A DNA stretch of 64,000 nt from Endozoicomonas sp. OPT23 (GCF_009653635.1 NZ_PPFD01000002.1:620001-684000); one strand, 5' to 3'; shown: positions 38,029 to 48,109, counted from the stretch's first letter. A program made the numbers and translations. Notes: generated from the letters alone by a model not told the origin.

Positions 38029-40440
38029 TTGGATGGGTTAGGTGCGTCGGGCGGACCTGCAAAGAGTCACTCTTCAGCAGCATATGAAAAGGATGTTGAT
38101 CAGGTGATTTATGCGGCAGAAGTGCAATACCTTCCAAAAGCGCCTGACCCTTTCTTTCAGCGCTTTGAGGAAAGTAAAAGTATTTACCGTTACCGGGTTG
38201 CAGAATTGCCTCCGAAGAGCGACTTGTCAGAAGGCTTGAAAGCCACGGACAATAAAAAAATTGAGAATAAAGCTAAAGAGCTTGCTGCGATTATGGCAGA
38301 GCCACTATCTGATGAGTGTATGTCGTTTTTCAGAGGTGAACACGCTCTTTATAACTGGTTGATTCTTACGCTTCATCATCTGGAGCAGATGAATGGTAGT
38401 CGAGTTGAAAGTGACGTGGCTCAAGCGAGGTATATAGCGGACCTATTAGATTGTGAATTGGGCAAATGCAGCTTTGATTGGCGCTCAGTGCCTTTAGCCT
38501 TTAACTATGAAAGAGCTTTAGTGGCAAAGCAGCCGAAGGGAGATGACCTCGAGAAGGACCTTCAAAAGAATTTGGGTTTTTTACCTACCTGGATGGAGAA
38601 AGAGTATCAAGGTTGTACGCTGGGTCGTATTTATCATATCTATTGGGAAGCACGTCAGGAAGCAGCGAAGAAATTTAAAAAAACGCCCTATACACATTCT
38701 GATTTCATTCAACAATATCCAAATCTTTCAAAATGGCTTAAAGATTTCTCCAGTGAGCAGCGATTTGATCAACATGGGTTCAGCCAGCAGGAAGTCGCTG
38801 CTTTCGGTAGTTTGCTGACTAAAGCTGATAAGGCGGCTAATGGGGCAGTGAACCCCAAGGGGCAGTGGTCATGGCAGGCGACTGACCCTGAGGAGGTTGT
38901 TACTCAGCCAGTGAGTAAAGCAAAGAAAGATTTCTATACACAGTTTATCTGGAAAGATCTTATTGTTGAGACTTCAGAGCAAGGGGGGGCAAAAAGAAAA
39001 AGAGAGCAGTCAGGCGAGAGAGATGACGAGACTGAAAAGCAGATGAAACTGGATGGTTCGTATAGAGATGCACTCCCTGAATATAAAAAGAGCAATATGA
39101 ATATCTGGCATGATCGGGGAGAACTTCAAACGGCAGATATTCCAGGGCAGATAGGGGGCCAGTCTCGATATGATTTTTCGGATTTAGTCATTGATTCAAA
39201 AATAGATGAATCTGTAGAGCCCTCAGTTATTGAGGAGGGTGGCCAGAGAAACTGTCCGGTAAGTGATGAGCAGTTTTTAATACCGAGCCACCAATTAGAG
39301 GCTATTCAAGTGGTGCTTGATGGAGTAAAGCCTGTTGTTTTTGAGGAGAGTGAGCCGTTTTATCAGGTATCTACCTCTGTATTGGTTGATATTATTCTTG
39401 CTGCCCTGAAGAGGCAGCATGGAATGCTCTCGTCCGTTGAAAGCCCCGAACTCGTGGAGGCTTTTGAGCATCTGGACCAATACCAAATAATGCAGGAGGC
39501 CCTCAAGATCAAGGACATTGCCCGTGAATCAATAGGGTTTCGGCAGCAGTCAAATGAAGTTACAGGTTTGGAGCGCAGTTCTGACACGTATCATAAGAGC
39601 CAATTAAGCGCTGAAAAGGTTATGCAAGATATAAAGGTTGTGCAAAAGCTCAACCCTGAGGTCAAGGAGAAAATCGATTTGCTTCTCGAATTTCAAGCTC
39701 AGTACCACCCGGTTGCTCTGACGCTGCTGGAGTTGCTTGAACAGGTCGAGTTGAGGTTGGAGGGTGTTGATGAAGGTGAGTCAATAAATCTTGCCGGTCT
39801 TGAGAAGATGGAAGCTCTGGCTGAACTTTCAAAACTTAAGACTGCTGTAAGCCTGTTTTTAGCAAGTAATGTTCCAGCTAGCACTCTGCCTTACTGGCAG
39901 AGGAGTACTTTTATCGTTGGCCAGTCTTTTCCTGCATTACAAGGAAGGCCTGTAGATGTTTTAACAGACCCTAAAGTTTGTATTTCTTCACGGATTTATC
40001 AGCAGATAGTCCCAAAGGCAATGGAAGCTTCTTCTGACGAAATTGAATTGCCAGTCAGTCAGCTGAGAGGTTTGGTGTTTGAAGCTCTGGGAAAAGTACT
40101 GAAAAAGTACAAGCTAACAACAGGTGTTTGGGATGCAGTTACCGCTGGAAAGGAACTAAGCGCCATTGAAAAAACTGTTCAAGATCTGAAGAGTATTGAA
40201 TGCAATGAGGTGAAATCAATACTAAAGAGTTTTGAAAAGTACAGAATGAAGTTAGAGGCGCTAGGTAAGGCATTAGAGGGCTTTCGTGCAAATTTGAAAC
40301 GACCCGGCCATGAAGAAACTTATGATGCTGTGATTGAAGCACTCAAGGCTTGTAGCAAGCAGTTTAAAAAAGTTAAAGATGCTAAAACCATTTACGACGA
40401 TAAAGTAAGAAGGGCTGACAAAGGAAGTGATAAGCCGTAA
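38029..40440 (+). CDS. Large orphan, mostly helical, with NLS-like basic patch (803 aa)
   Basis: I chose TTG 38029 because a perfect AAGGAG lies seven bases upstream; TTG 38002 would add nine residues. No signal peptide, membrane helix or known domain. Composition is highly charged and helical, with probable coiled coils in the C-terminal half. A cluster AKRKREQ followed ~10 residues later by EKQMK (around residues 321-340) resembles a bipartite nuclear localisation signal. AT-richer codon choice than neighbouring housekeeping genes suggests transfer. An intracellular host effector is one possibility; nothing in the sequence demonstrates it. Confidence 0.6.
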   Translation: MDGLGASGGPAKSHSSAAYEKDVDQVIYAAEVQYLPKAPDPFFQRFEESKSIYRYRVAELPPKSDLSEGLKATDNKKIENKAKELAAIMAEPLSDECMSFFRGEHALYNWLILTLHHLEQMNGSRVESDVAQARYIADLLDCELGKCSFDWRSVPLAFNYERALVAKQPKGDDLEKDLQKNLGFLPTWMEKEYQGCTLGRIYHIYWEARQEAAKKFKKTPYTHSDFIQQYPNLSKWLKDFSSEQRFDQHGFSQQEVAAFGSLLTKADKAANGAVNPKGQWSWQATDPEEVVTQPVSKAKKDFYTQFIWKDLIVETSEQGGAKRKREQSGERDDETEKQMKLDGSYRDALPEYKKSNMNIWHDRGELQTADIPGQIGGQSRYDFSDLVIDSKIDESVEPSVIEEGGQRNCPVSDEQFLIPSHQLEAIQVVLDGVKPVVFEESEPFYQVSTSVLVDIILAALKRQHGMLSSVESPELVEAFEHLDQYQIMQEALKIKDIARESIGFRQQSNEVTGLERSSDTYHKSQLSAEKVMQDIKVVQKLNPEVKEKIDLLLEFQAQYHPVALTLLELLEQVELRLEGVDEGESINLAGLEKMEALAELSKLKTAVSLFLASNVPASTLPYWQRSTFIVGQSFPALQGRPVDVLTDPKVCISSRIYQQIVPKAMEASSDEIELPVSQLRGLVFEALGKVLKKYKLTTGVWDAVTAGKELSAIEKTVQDLKSIECNEVKSILKSFEKYRMKLEALGKALEGFRANLKRPGHEETYDAVIEALKACSKQFKKVKDAKTIYDDKVRRADKGSDKP

Positions 40441-40510
40441 CAAGTAACTGCTGCTATCTTGTTTATTTGATTCCTGCCCTGTTTTATTTTCTACTCTCTG
40501 AGGTTGGCCT

Positions 40511-41767
40511 ATGCAACCCGCTTCTGATTTGGCGCTTCCGGTTCTTATGATTTGTGGATTACTTCTGCTCGCCACGGGATCACTGATCTGGCTGAAAAGA
40601 ATCAGGCTTCCTTACACAGTAGGGCTTGTGGTTATAGGTATGCTACTGGCGGAGTTGGCCAGATATTCTGATACCTTTGACCTGCTGCGCAAAGTGCCGC
40701 TGACCCATGATTTAATCATGTATGTTTTGCTGCCAGTACTGATCTTTGATGCTGCCATTAATATGAAAGCCAGCAGGCTGTTTCATGATTTATTGCCGGT
40801 CATGATGCTGGCAGTGCCTGGTGTACTGATATCGATGCTGTTTGTGGGTTTTCTGATAGGTGCTATTTCGCCACTGACGTTAACAGCAGCCATGCTCTTC
40901 GGCGCACTGATCTCGGCTACTGATCCGGTTGCTGTCATTGCCTTGTTCAAAGAACTGGGGGCACCAAAACGACTGTCCCTGTTGATGGATGCAGAAAGCC
41001 TTTTTAATGACGCTACAGCCATCGTTATTTTTGGCATTGTCCTGTCAATGGTTCAGGTGGGCAGTGGTGTCACAGGGTTGACCGTTCTTCATGGTGTTTG
41101 GTCGTTTATGCTGGTGTTTTTTGGCGGCATTCTTGTTGGCGGAGCTCTTGCTTGGATAACGTCAGGTCTCTTAAAAATTGAAACCGACGAGCCTTTTGTT
41201 CAGCTGGCTCACACAACTCTGCTTGCCTATGGCAGTTTTGTAATTGCTGATCATCTGCTGGAAGTGTCGGGTGTTATGTCCACCATTGCTGCGGGTTTAG
41301 TCACACGGAATTCATTATCTGGAGCGTTGGCCGGGAAGATAAAAGAGTTCCTGCTGCCTTATTGGGAATTCATGGCATTTCTGGCCAATAGCCTGATCTT
41401 TATTTTGTTGGGTATTAAAGAGGATCTGTTGTTCAAAAATCCCGACAGGCTGATGGAGCATCTACCCTGGCTGTTGATTGCGGTTGTTGTTGTTCTTATT
41501 TCCAGAGTTATAGTCGTTTATTCCATGCTAGGGGTTTCAAATCAAATCCAGCGTAAAGACCCTGTGGATAGAAATACCAAACTGTTGATGTTCTGGGGCG
41601 GGTTACGAGGTGTAGTGCCTGTGGCGCTTATGCTGTCACTGCCAGCCGATTTACCGCAGCGAATGTTGATTGTTGATATGACGCTGGCTGTCATACTGTT
41701 TTCCCTGCTGATGCAGGGAACCAGTATAAGTTGGTTGATGAAAAAGCTGGAAGTTAAAGGGCAGTGA
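40511..41767 (+). CDS. CPA1-family Na+/H+ antiporter (NhaP-like)
   Basis: 418 residues with about 12 hydrophobic helices. CPA1 signatures are present: PYTVGLVVIGMLL, YVLLPVLIFDAA, SATDPVAVIALFKELGAP, DAESLFNDATAIVIF (the ion-binding Asn-Asp) and FWGGLRGVVPVALMLSLP. It exchanges Na+ or K+ for protons at the inner membrane for pH and salt homeostasis. GAGGTTGG precedes the ATG. The cytosolic tail is very short. Confidence 0.92.
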   Translation: MQPASDLALPVLMICGLLLLATGSLIWLKRIRLPYTVGLVVIGMLLAELARYSDTFDLLRKVPLTHDLIMYVLLPVLIFDAAINMKASRLFHDLLPVMMLAVPGVLISMLFVGFLIGAISPLTLTAAMLFGALISATDPVAVIALFKELGAPKRLSLLMDAESLFNDATAIVIFGIVLSMVQVGSGVTGLTVLHGVWSFMLVFFGGILVGGALAWITSGLLKIETDEPFVQLAHTTLLAYGSFVIADHLLEVSGVMSTIAAGLVTRNSLSGALAGKIKEFLLPYWEFMAFLANSLIFILLGIKEDLLFKNPDRLMEHLPWLLIAVVVVLISRVIVVYSMLGVSNQIQRKDPVDRNTKLLMFWGGLRGVVPVALMLSLPADLPQRMLIVDMTLAVILFSLLMQGTSISWLMKKLEVKGQ

Positions 41768-41813
41768 TACTACGCAGCCTTGAATAAATGAGAGGAGGGC
41801 TGGTTTTTAGTTT

Positions 41814-42764
41814 TTAATTTATCTCTCTTAGAGTGTTCAGTGCTTCCTGTGCTGAAGGTCGGTCGTCTGGATTGAAGGACAGCATTTTTCTTAGTAAATC
41901 TCCATACTTCTCAGTTTCAAAAGCATAGGCAAGCTTTTCGTCAATGAACTCCTTCAGAGACTCTTTGCTTTTACATATATTCTCGTTATTTTTGTTTGTT
42001 TCTTCTTGTGTAGTGCCAGAAATAAATCTCTCACCGGATAGTAGCTCATATAAAACAACCCCGGCAGCAAAGATATCGATAGCTTTTGATGGTGGTATGG
42101 TTTTGGAGTAACACTCTGGAGCCAGATAGCCGTAGGTGGACTTATAACCAATAGAATTTTGGGCTTCTTCTGGAGTCATGACGGTCTCGAGATCAATAAG
42201 TTTGACCTGACCTTCGTCATCGATAGTAATATTAGCCAGCTTGATGTCGCTATGAATCAGCCTATCCGTATGCATCTCAGCCAGCCCCTGTATGATTTGA
42301 TCTGCTACTGATTTGAATAGACTTTCAGGCAGGGCGGCAGAGTTTCTTTGTTGCTCTAGGGATAGCATTAACTCAACCATATTCACCCCCGCATCTTCCA
42401 TCAAAATGGCATTTCCGCTGTCACTGGTGACTACGGAGCCTTTTACAACATGAGGGAGGTTTTGGCATTTCTTGAACATATATACTTCCCTGTCACTCAG
42501 TGATTTGTGGTTGAGCTTTTTAGCCCATCGCTTTCCATGTTGGTCGGTGAAGAATGAGACTGATGTTTTTTCATTCTCGATACTGTGACGCTGATCCAGG
42601 TAAGGGGTTACGAGCTCTGCCACTGAAACTTCTTTTTCTGCAAACCAACTGGATAAGGTTGACCAGGTAGAAGATGAAAGATTTTTTGCTGATTCGGCAG
42701 CGTTCCATAGGGTTCCTAGTAGTCCGAAGCCTGAGCCTTGTGGTTGAGTAGCCGTCATATACAT
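41814..42764 (-). CDS. Eukaryotic-like Ser/Thr protein kinase (316 aa), likely effector
   Basis: ATG 42764 has AGAGGA upstream; a TTG at 42902 is less likely. The N-terminal ~60 residues are Ser/Thr-rich. Kinase elements follow: Lys pair in KRWAKKLN (82-83), Glu93 in helix C, ILMEDAG hinge, LIHSDIKLANI (HRD replaced by HSD, with D173, K175 and N178 intact), IDLE in place of DFG (D191), a YGYLAPE activation-segment end (215-217), and DIFAAGVVLYELLSG. No classical glycine-rich loop is obvious. Catalytic residues are present, so activity is plausible. It has no membrane helix or PASTA domains, unlike house-keeping bacterial STKs, which points to a host-directed or modification role. Confidence 0.85.
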   Translation of the reverse strand: MYMTATQPQGSGFGLLGTLWNAAESAKNLSSSTWSTLSSWFAEKEVSVAELVTPYLDQRHSIENEKTSVSFFTDQHGKRWAKKLNHKSLSDREVYMFKKCQNLPHVVKGSVVTSDSGNAILMEDAGVNMVELMLSLEQQRNSAALPESLFKSVADQIIQGLAEMHTDRLIHSDIKLANITIDDEGQVKLIDLETVMTPEEAQNSIGYKSTYGYLAPECYSKTIPPSKAIDIFAAGVVLYELLSGERFISGTTQEETNKNNENICKSKESLKEFIDEKLAYAFETEKYGDLLRKMLSFNPDDRPSAQEALNTLREIN

Positions 42765-42983
42765 ATCAACATCCTCTGTCTGAAAGCAATGGCCAAAGTA
42801 TCCCTTCAGCCGGTGTGCGAGGGTATTAGACCAAAGAAAAAGTGACCTGATTGGCGGTACACATGTTGGATTACCGGTAAAAACCACAATAATTACGACC
42901 AAGGTCGGTAGTGTTTTGGGGAATACGGGGGTTGCCGTTATAATGCCCGGTTTTCAGCATTTCTTGTCAGGAAGCGCGAAACC

Positions 42984-44474
42984 ATGACTGTTCGTACCCG
43001 TGTTGCTCCTTCTCCAACCGGTGATCCCCATGTGGGCACGGCTTATATTGCCCTCTTTAATATGGCGTTTGCCAAGAGCCAGGGTGGCCAGTTTCTGCTT
43101 CGTATAGAAGATACCGATCAGGCCCGCAGTACGCCTGAATCTGAGCAACAGATTCTGGATTCCCTGCGCTGGCTGGGTCTGGACTGGGATGAAGGTCCAG
43201 ATGCTGGTGGTCCTCACGGTCCATACCGTCAGAGCGAGCGTCGCGAAATCTATGACCAGCATGCCAATATCCTGCTGGAAAAAGGCCATGCTTTCCGCTG
43301 TTTCTGTTCTTCCGAGCGTCTGGATGAACTGCGTAAAGAGCAGGAAGTTAATAAATCCGGTTCCGGCTACGACGGTCGCTGTCTGCATCTGAGCGAAGAT
43401 GACGTTCGAGCGAAAGTCGCGGCGGGTGAATCTCACGTTATTCGTATGAAGGTTCCAGCTGAAGGCAAGTGCGTTGTTAACGACATGCTGCGTGGCGATA
43501 TCGAAATCGACTGGACTCAGGTTGATATGCAGGTGCTGGTAAAGGCCGATGGTATGCCAACCTATCATCTGGCTAACGTAGTTGATGACCATCTGATGGA
43601 AATTACTCACGTTATTCGTGGTGAAGAGTGGATCAACTCAGCGCCTAAGCACCAGTTGTTGTATGAATATTTTGGTTGGGATATGCCGGTGCTGTGCCAT
43701 ATGCCTCTGCTGCGTAACCCGGATAAGTCCAAGCTGTCCAAGCGTAAGAACCCAACCAGCATTACTTACTATCGTGATGCGGGTTACTTGCCAGAAGCTC
43801 TGTTGAACTACCTCGGTCGTATGGGTTGGTCCATGCCGGACGAAAGCGAGAAGTTCAGTCTGGATGCCATGATCGAGAACTTCGACATCAAGCGTGTTTC
43901 TCTGGGTGGCCCTATCTTTGATCAGGAAAAACTGTCATGGCTGAACGCCAGCTGGATTCGTGAAGACCTGTCCACTGAACAGTTTGCTGATCGTCTGCAT
44001 AAGTGGCTGCTGAACAGCGACTACATTATGAAGTTCCTGCCACACGCTCAGGGTCGTGTAGAAACACTGGCTGATTTTGCACCGATGGCGAGCTTTATGT
44101 TCTCTGGCATGCTGGATCTGTCTGAAGACGATTTTGCTCACAAGAAGCTGGAGCCGGTTGATGTGAAGAAGGTTCTGCAGTTTACCCTGTGGCGTCTTGA
44201 ACAGCTGCGTCAGTGGAACAAGGGCAACATCTTTAATGAGATCAAAACCCTGTCAAAGGAAATGGGCCTGAAGCTGGGTGATTTTAACCATCCGATCTTC
44301 GTCGCCATAGCCGGAACACCTAACTCCTGGTCTGTTATGGACTCCATGGAAATTCTGGGTGCGGATATGACTCGTGCGCGTCTGCGTCATGCAGTGAATG
44401 TGCTGGGTGGATTGTCCAAGAAAGAAACCAAGCGTTTTGACAAAGAGTTCAGAGTACTGGGTGCTGAAGAATAA
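42984..44474 (+). CDS. gltX: Glutamyl-tRNA synthetase
   Basis: 496 residues (Pseudomonas type ~494). The HIGH-type motif is [19 protein letters not shown], the KMSKS-type motif is [34 protein letters not shown] and [20 protein letters not shown] are also present. The C terminus forms the anticodon-binding cage. It charges tRNA-Glu, six copies of which lie just downstream. AGGAAG precedes the ATG. Confidence 0.97.
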   Translation: MTVRTRVAPSPTGDPHVGTAYIALFNMAFAKSQGGQFLLRIEDTDQARSTPESEQQILDSLRWLGLDWDEGPDAGGPHGPYRQSERREIYDQHANILLEKGHAFRCFCSSERLDELRKEQEVNKSGSGYDGRCLHLSEDDVRAKVAAGESHVIRMKVPAEGKCVVNDMLRGDIEIDWTQVDMQVLVKADGMPTYHLANVVDDHLMEITHVIRGEEWINSAPKHQLLYEYFGWDMPVLCHMPLLRNPDKSKLSKRKNPTSITYYRDAGYLPEALLNYLGRMGWSMPDESEKFSLDAMIENFDIKRVSLGGPIFDQEKLSWLNASWIREDLSTEQFADRLHKWLLNSDYIMKFLPHAQGRVETLADFAPMASFMFSGMLDLSEDDFAHKKLEPVDVKKVLQFTLWRLEQLRQWNKGNIFNEIKTLSKEMGLKLGDFNHPIFVAIAGTPNSWSVMDSMEILGADMTRARLRHAVNVLGGLSKKETKRFDKEFRVLGAEE

Positions 44475-44500
44475 GGCCCCGCTTCCTCCTCTTTAAGTAG

Positions 44501-44532
44501 AGAAGCTAACTGGCAAAGGCCCGTTAGCTTCT
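44501..44532 (+). terminator. Hairpin 3' of gltX
   Basis: A 10-bp perfect stem AGAAGCTAAC / GTTAGCTTCT with a 12-base loop, followed by a weak T-rich tract, lies 26 bp after gltX and before the convergent yeeN end. Confidence 0.6.
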
Positions 44533-44560
44533 TGCCTTTCTTCTGATGACTATTAATTAA

Positions 44561-45277
44561 TCAGTATTCAGCATTGTGATAAACGTTTTGTACGTCATCG
44601 CAATCTTCGAGCAGTGCCAGCATTCTGTCCATAACCTCAATATCGTCACCGCTAATGGTGGTAGGGTTCTGTGGTACAAACTGAATCTCTTCAACGTCGA
44701 AGTCTATGCCCTCAAAGCCGTTAACCAGAGCAGTTCGTGCTTTGGCAAACTCGGTGTGTGGCGCAAATACGGTGATCTTACCGTCTTCGCATTCGATATC
44801 GCTGACATCAACATCCGCTTCCATCAATGCTTCCAACGCTGCTTCTTCATCATCACCGTTAAAAACAAAGATCGCACTGTGATCGAACATGTGGCTGGCA
44901 CAGCCCTGGTTGCCGATCTTGTTTTTTGTCTTGGTGAAGCATTGGCGCACGTCACCAAAGGTTCGGTTTGGGTTGTCGGTCAGACATTCGACAATTACCA
45001 TCGTGCCGCCAGGACCAAAGCCTTCGTAACGAGCTGTGGAAAAGTCTTCACCACCACCACCCTTGGCCTTATCCAGCGCCTTTTCGATTACGTGGGATGG
45101 AACCTGGTCTTTCTTGGCGCGGTCGATCAGGCTGCGCAGTGCCAGGTTGCCGTCTGGCTCAACACCACCGGACTTTGCGACTACATAGATTTCGCGACCG
45201 TATTTGCTGTAAACCCTGGCTTTAGCGTCAGAGGTTTTAGCCATGGATTCTTTACGGTTTTGATAGGCTCTGCCCAT
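44561..45277 (-). CDS. yeeN: YebC/PmpR (TACO1) family protein, YeeN subtype
   Basis: 238 residues, the same as E. coli Yee[21 protein letters not shown], the block [51 protein letters not shown] and the C-terminal [12 protein letters not shown] are diagnostic. Family members have been described as transcription regulators and, for YebC2/TACO1, as factors that aid translation of polyproline stretches. Which applies to YeeN is uncertain. Confidence 0.93.
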   Translation of the reverse strand: MGRAYQNRKESMAKTSDAKARVYSKYGREIYVVAKSGGVEPDGNLALRSLIDRAKKDQVPSHVIEKALDKAKGGGGEDFSTARYEGFGPGGTMVIVECLTDNPNRTFGDVRQCFTKTKNKIGNQGCASHMFDHSAIFVFNGDDEEAALEALMEADVDVSDIECEDGKITVFAPHTEFAKARTALVNGFEGIDFDVEEIQFVPQNPTTISGDDIEVMDRMLALLEDCDDVQNVYHNAEY

Positions 45278-45471
45278 TGTTCTGTCTCACTGAATTGGGT
45301 GAAAAGAAGTTTAGATGGTGGGATTCTAACTTTTGATGGCCAGTGGTGGAAACGTCTGTTGTGAATGAGTGAGTACAGCTTGCTAAGGGTAGCGATGGTT
45401 TAGGTGCCGCTGAAGACAAACTAATAGACATAACCATCTGCTCTATTTGATGTTTTTTTCATAAGTGGTGC

Positions 45472-45500
45472 TTGACAGGTTGGGGGGGCATCCATATCAT
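45472..45500 (+). promoter_or_regulatory. Strong sigma-70 promoter of the first tRNA cluster
   Basis: TTGACA (45472-45477), 17-bp spacer, TATCAT (45495-45500), followed by the GC-rich discriminator CGCCCTGCG typical of stringently controlled stable RNA promoters. It is 97 bp before the first tRNA, within the 319-bp gap after yeeN. Confidence 0.85.
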
Positions 45501-45596
45501 TCGCCCTGCGTTTCGGGGGCAACAAAACAACTTCTCAAACAGAGGTTGCTGTCTTCGAATGACTCTTAAAGAAATTCTTGATGAGTAAAACGCTCT

Positions 45597-45672
45597 GGGG
45601 CCTTAGCTCAGCTGGGAGAGCGCAACACTGGCAGTGTTGAGGTCAGCGGTTCGATCCCGCTAGGCTCCACCA
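45597..45672 (+). tRNA. tRNA-Ala (GGC)
   Basis: 76 nt including encoded CCA. Acceptor GGGGCCT/AGGCTCC, anticodon loop CTGGCAG with anticodon GGC, T-loop TTCGATC. First of the cluster. Confidence 0.97.
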
Positions 45673-45727
45673 ATTCTTTTATGGATTCTTTTGTTAAAAG
45701 TATCGTCTAAAAGAATGGAAATATTGT

Positions 45728-45803
45728 GTCCCGTTCGTCTAGTGGCCTAGGACACTGCCCTTTCACGGCAGTAACAGGGGTTCGAGTCCCCTACGGGATG
45801 CCA
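45728..45803 (+). tRNA. tRNA-Glu (TTC), copy 1
   Basis: 76 nt with CCA. Acceptor GTCCCGT/ACGGGAT, anticodon loop CTTTCAC. T-loop reads TTCGAGT; later copies have TTCAAGT. Confidence 0.97.
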
Positions 45804-45979
45804 CTCTTCCTGCGAAGTCATGTAGTGATAACTACGGATTTCGCACCGACCTGAAGATGTCGTTAAATAACTTCCACTTTCGCAGTGAGATGGCTAGCTA
45901 GTCAGCTCTCTGCATTTGACTTTGAATAGGTCGTAAAACATTCTTCCTGACTTCGAAGAAGTCATAAAATATCTTCACT

Positions 45980-46055
<76 letters not shown>

Positions 46056-46097
46056 GATTTAGGCTGTCTGCACCATCAGACAGACACAAAGAATTGT

Positions 46098-46173
46098 GTC
46101 CCGTTCGTCTAGTGGCCTAGGACACTGCCCTTTCACGGCAGTAACAGGGGTTCAAGTCCCCTACGGGATGCCA
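46098..46173 (+). tRNA. tRNA-Glu (TTC), copy 2
   Basis: Same as copy 1 except T-loop TTCAAGT; CCA encoded. The preceding spacer has a small hairpin (GTCTG/CAGAC), likely a processing signal. Confidence 0.97.
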
Positions 46174-46220
46174 TATTCTCTCGTTTAGAGAGTGACATGA
46201 TAAGTCATAAACATATCGCC

Positions 46221-46296
<76 letters not shown>

Positions 46297-46339
46297 AATT
46301 AGGCTTTATGTTTACCAGGACATAAAGACACAGAATTGT

Positions 46340-46415
46340 GTCCCGTTCGTCTAGTGGCCTAGGACACTGCCCTTTCACGGCAGTAACAGGGGTTCAAGTC
46401 CCCTACGGGATGCCA
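46340..46415 (+). tRNA. tRNA-Glu (TTC), copy 3
   Basis: Identical to Glu copy 2, with encoded CCA. Confidence 0.97.
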
Positions 46416-46464
46416 TATTCTCTCTCGTTTAGAGAGTGACACGATAAGTCATAAACATATCACT

Positions 46465-46548
46465 GCGGGAATAGCTCAGTTGGTAGAGCACAACCTTGCC
46501 AAGGTTGGGGTCGCCTGAGAGTTAAAGAGTGAGTCTCGTTTCCCGCTC
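46465..46548 (+). pseudogene. Degenerate tRNA-Gly with replaced T-arm
   Basis: The 5' half (acceptor strand, D-arm and anticodon arm) is identical to intact tRNA-Gly. After GGGGTCGC the T-arm is replaced by CTGAGAGTTAAAGAGT before GAGTCTCG and the acceptor 3' strand TTCCCGC, and the CCA is lost (CTCTG instead of CTCCA). It cannot fold a normal T-arm, so it is probably non-functional as a tRNA. Confidence 0.85.
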
Positions 46549-46580
46549 TGACTTCGAAGAAGTCACAAAACATCTTCACT

Positions 46581-46656
<76 letters not shown>

Positions 46657-46699
46657 AATTAGGCTTTATGTTTACCAAGACATAAAGACACAGAATTGT

Positions 46700-46775
46700 G
46701 TCCCGTTCGTCTAGTGGCCTAGGACACTGCCCTTTCACGGCAGTAACAGGGGTTCAAGTCCCCTACGGGATGCCA
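46700..46775 (+). tRNA. tRNA-Glu (TTC), copy 4
   Basis: Identical to Glu copy 2, with encoded CCA; the upstream spacer (hairpin CTTTATGT/ACATAAAG) is nearly the same as before copy 3, indicating segment duplication. Confidence 0.97.
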
Positions 46776-46811
46776 TTTTCGACTTTTGAAGAAGTCATAA
46801 AACATCTTCAT

Positions 46812-46887
<76 letters not shown>

Positions 46888-46928
46888 GAATTTAGGCTGT
46901 CTGTGAAAGCAGATAGACACAGAATTGT

Positions 46929-47004
46929 GTCCCGTTCGTCTAGTGGCCTAGGACACTGCCCTTTCACGGCAGTAACAGGGGTTCAAGTCCCCTACGGGAT
47001 GCCA
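46929..47004 (+). tRNA. tRNA-Glu (TTC), copy 5
   Basis: Identical to Glu copy 2; last tRNA of the first cluster, eight bases before the terminator. Confidence 0.97.
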
Positions 47005-47011
47005 TTTTTAG

Positions 47012-47044
47012 AAAGCCGATACAGGAATGTATCGGCTTTTTTTT
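47012..47044 (+). terminator. Intrinsic terminator of the first tRNA cluster
   Basis: AAAGCCGATAC / GTATCGGCTTT, 11-bp perfect stem with a six-base loop and T8. Confidence 0.95.
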
Positions 47045-47152
47045 GCCTTTAAAAAAGTGACTCCTCTCTTTCGATTCGCTCTGCCTGAAATGGCAGGCTC
47101 CGAATCGCACTGCTACCTTTTACTCTCTGCTAATAAATAGAAGATAAATGGC

Positions 47153-48109
47153 ATGAGAGTCCCCTTAAGAGCTTGTTTGATACTTTTGTTCCTGCTTGCA
47201 TCCAGCGTCCTATATGCCTCACCGAAAAAGATTGTTCTGGTTACTGGTGCTTCCAGTGGCATCGGCAAGGCAGTAGTTGAAGAGCTTGGAAGTAGAAGTG
47301 ACTTCATTGTTTACGGCACAACGCGTCAGAAACAATTGGTTGGTCAGTACAATGGTTACCAGCTTATTGAAATGAACCCGGGTATTACTGAGTCAGTTAG
47401 AGAAGCGGTCGCCAGCATTGAAGCGCGTGGTCGAGCAGTTGATGTGCTGATTAACAATGCTGGTTATATGGTATTGGGCTCGGTAGAAAGTGTTGAACCA
47501 GAACAGTTATTGGAGCTGTTCAATGTCAATGTAGTAGGTTATCAGCGAACCACTCAGGCGGTTGTTCCTGGCATGAGAGACAGGAAGCAGGGGCTGATCA
47601 TCAATGTATCCAGTGTTCAGGCGTTTGATCCCAGAGGCTTGCAGGAAAGCTATTCAGCTACGCGCTCAGCGGTGGAAACATTGTCTCTTGGTCAGTCTGG
47701 TTATCTTGCAGACTACGGGATAAAAGTGCTGGTTTTTCAGCCGGGTGCTACCAGGACGTCAATTATTAATAACTCCCATATCGGTAGCCGTCGAGTTGAG
47801 AGAGATACAGCCGGTGCAGGTACCAATCAGTTTTTGTCGTTTCTTCAGCAGAGGTTTAACCAGGGAGAAGAACCGAAGAGGGTAGTTAAAAAACTGGTGC
47901 AGTTAATTGATGAAAGTCGGCCTGACTTTAGAACTCAAGCGAATGAGAGGGGCATGGCTCGAGCGCAATCTGTTTATAAAGATGCAAAAGGGAATCAGCA
48001 GAGGATCAAGCAACGAGAAAAGCATCAGCAGTTCGTTCGTGACTTTATCGATATAAACGTCGACAGTTCTATAAAAAAAGGTATTGACAGAAAAGCGGCA
48101 GAACCCTAA
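47153..48109 (+). CDS. SDR-family oxidoreductase with N-terminal signal peptide
   Basis: 318 residues. A hydrophobic export signal (MRVPLRACLILLFLLASSVLYA) precedes KKIVLVTGASSGIGKAVVEEL, the NAD(P)-binding TGxxxGIG motif. LINNAGYMVLGS, INVSSVQAF (catalytic Ser) and ESYSATRSAVE follow; the last is the active site YxxxK with Lys replaced by Arg. Exported SDRs are unusual because NAD(P) is cytosolic; the segment might instead be a membrane anchor. The basic, helical C-terminal ~80 residues are extra. It lies between two related tRNA clusters, and the promoter of the second cluster lies in its last codons. Confidence 0.82.
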   Translation: MRVPLRACLILLFLLASSVLYASPKKIVLVTGASSGIGKAVVEELGSRSDFIVYGTTRQKQLVGQYNGYQLIEMNPGITESVREAVASIEARGRAVDVLINNAGYMVLGSVESVEPEQLLELFNVNVVGYQRTTQAVVPGMRDRKQGLIINVSSVQAFDPRGLQESYSATRSAVETLSLGQSGYLADYGIKVLVFQPGATRTSIINNSHIGSRRVERDTAGAGTNQFLSFLQQRFNQGEEPKRVVKKLVQLIDESRPDFRTQANERGMARAQSVYKDAKGNQQRIKQREKHQQFVRDFIDINVDSSIKKGIDRKAAEP

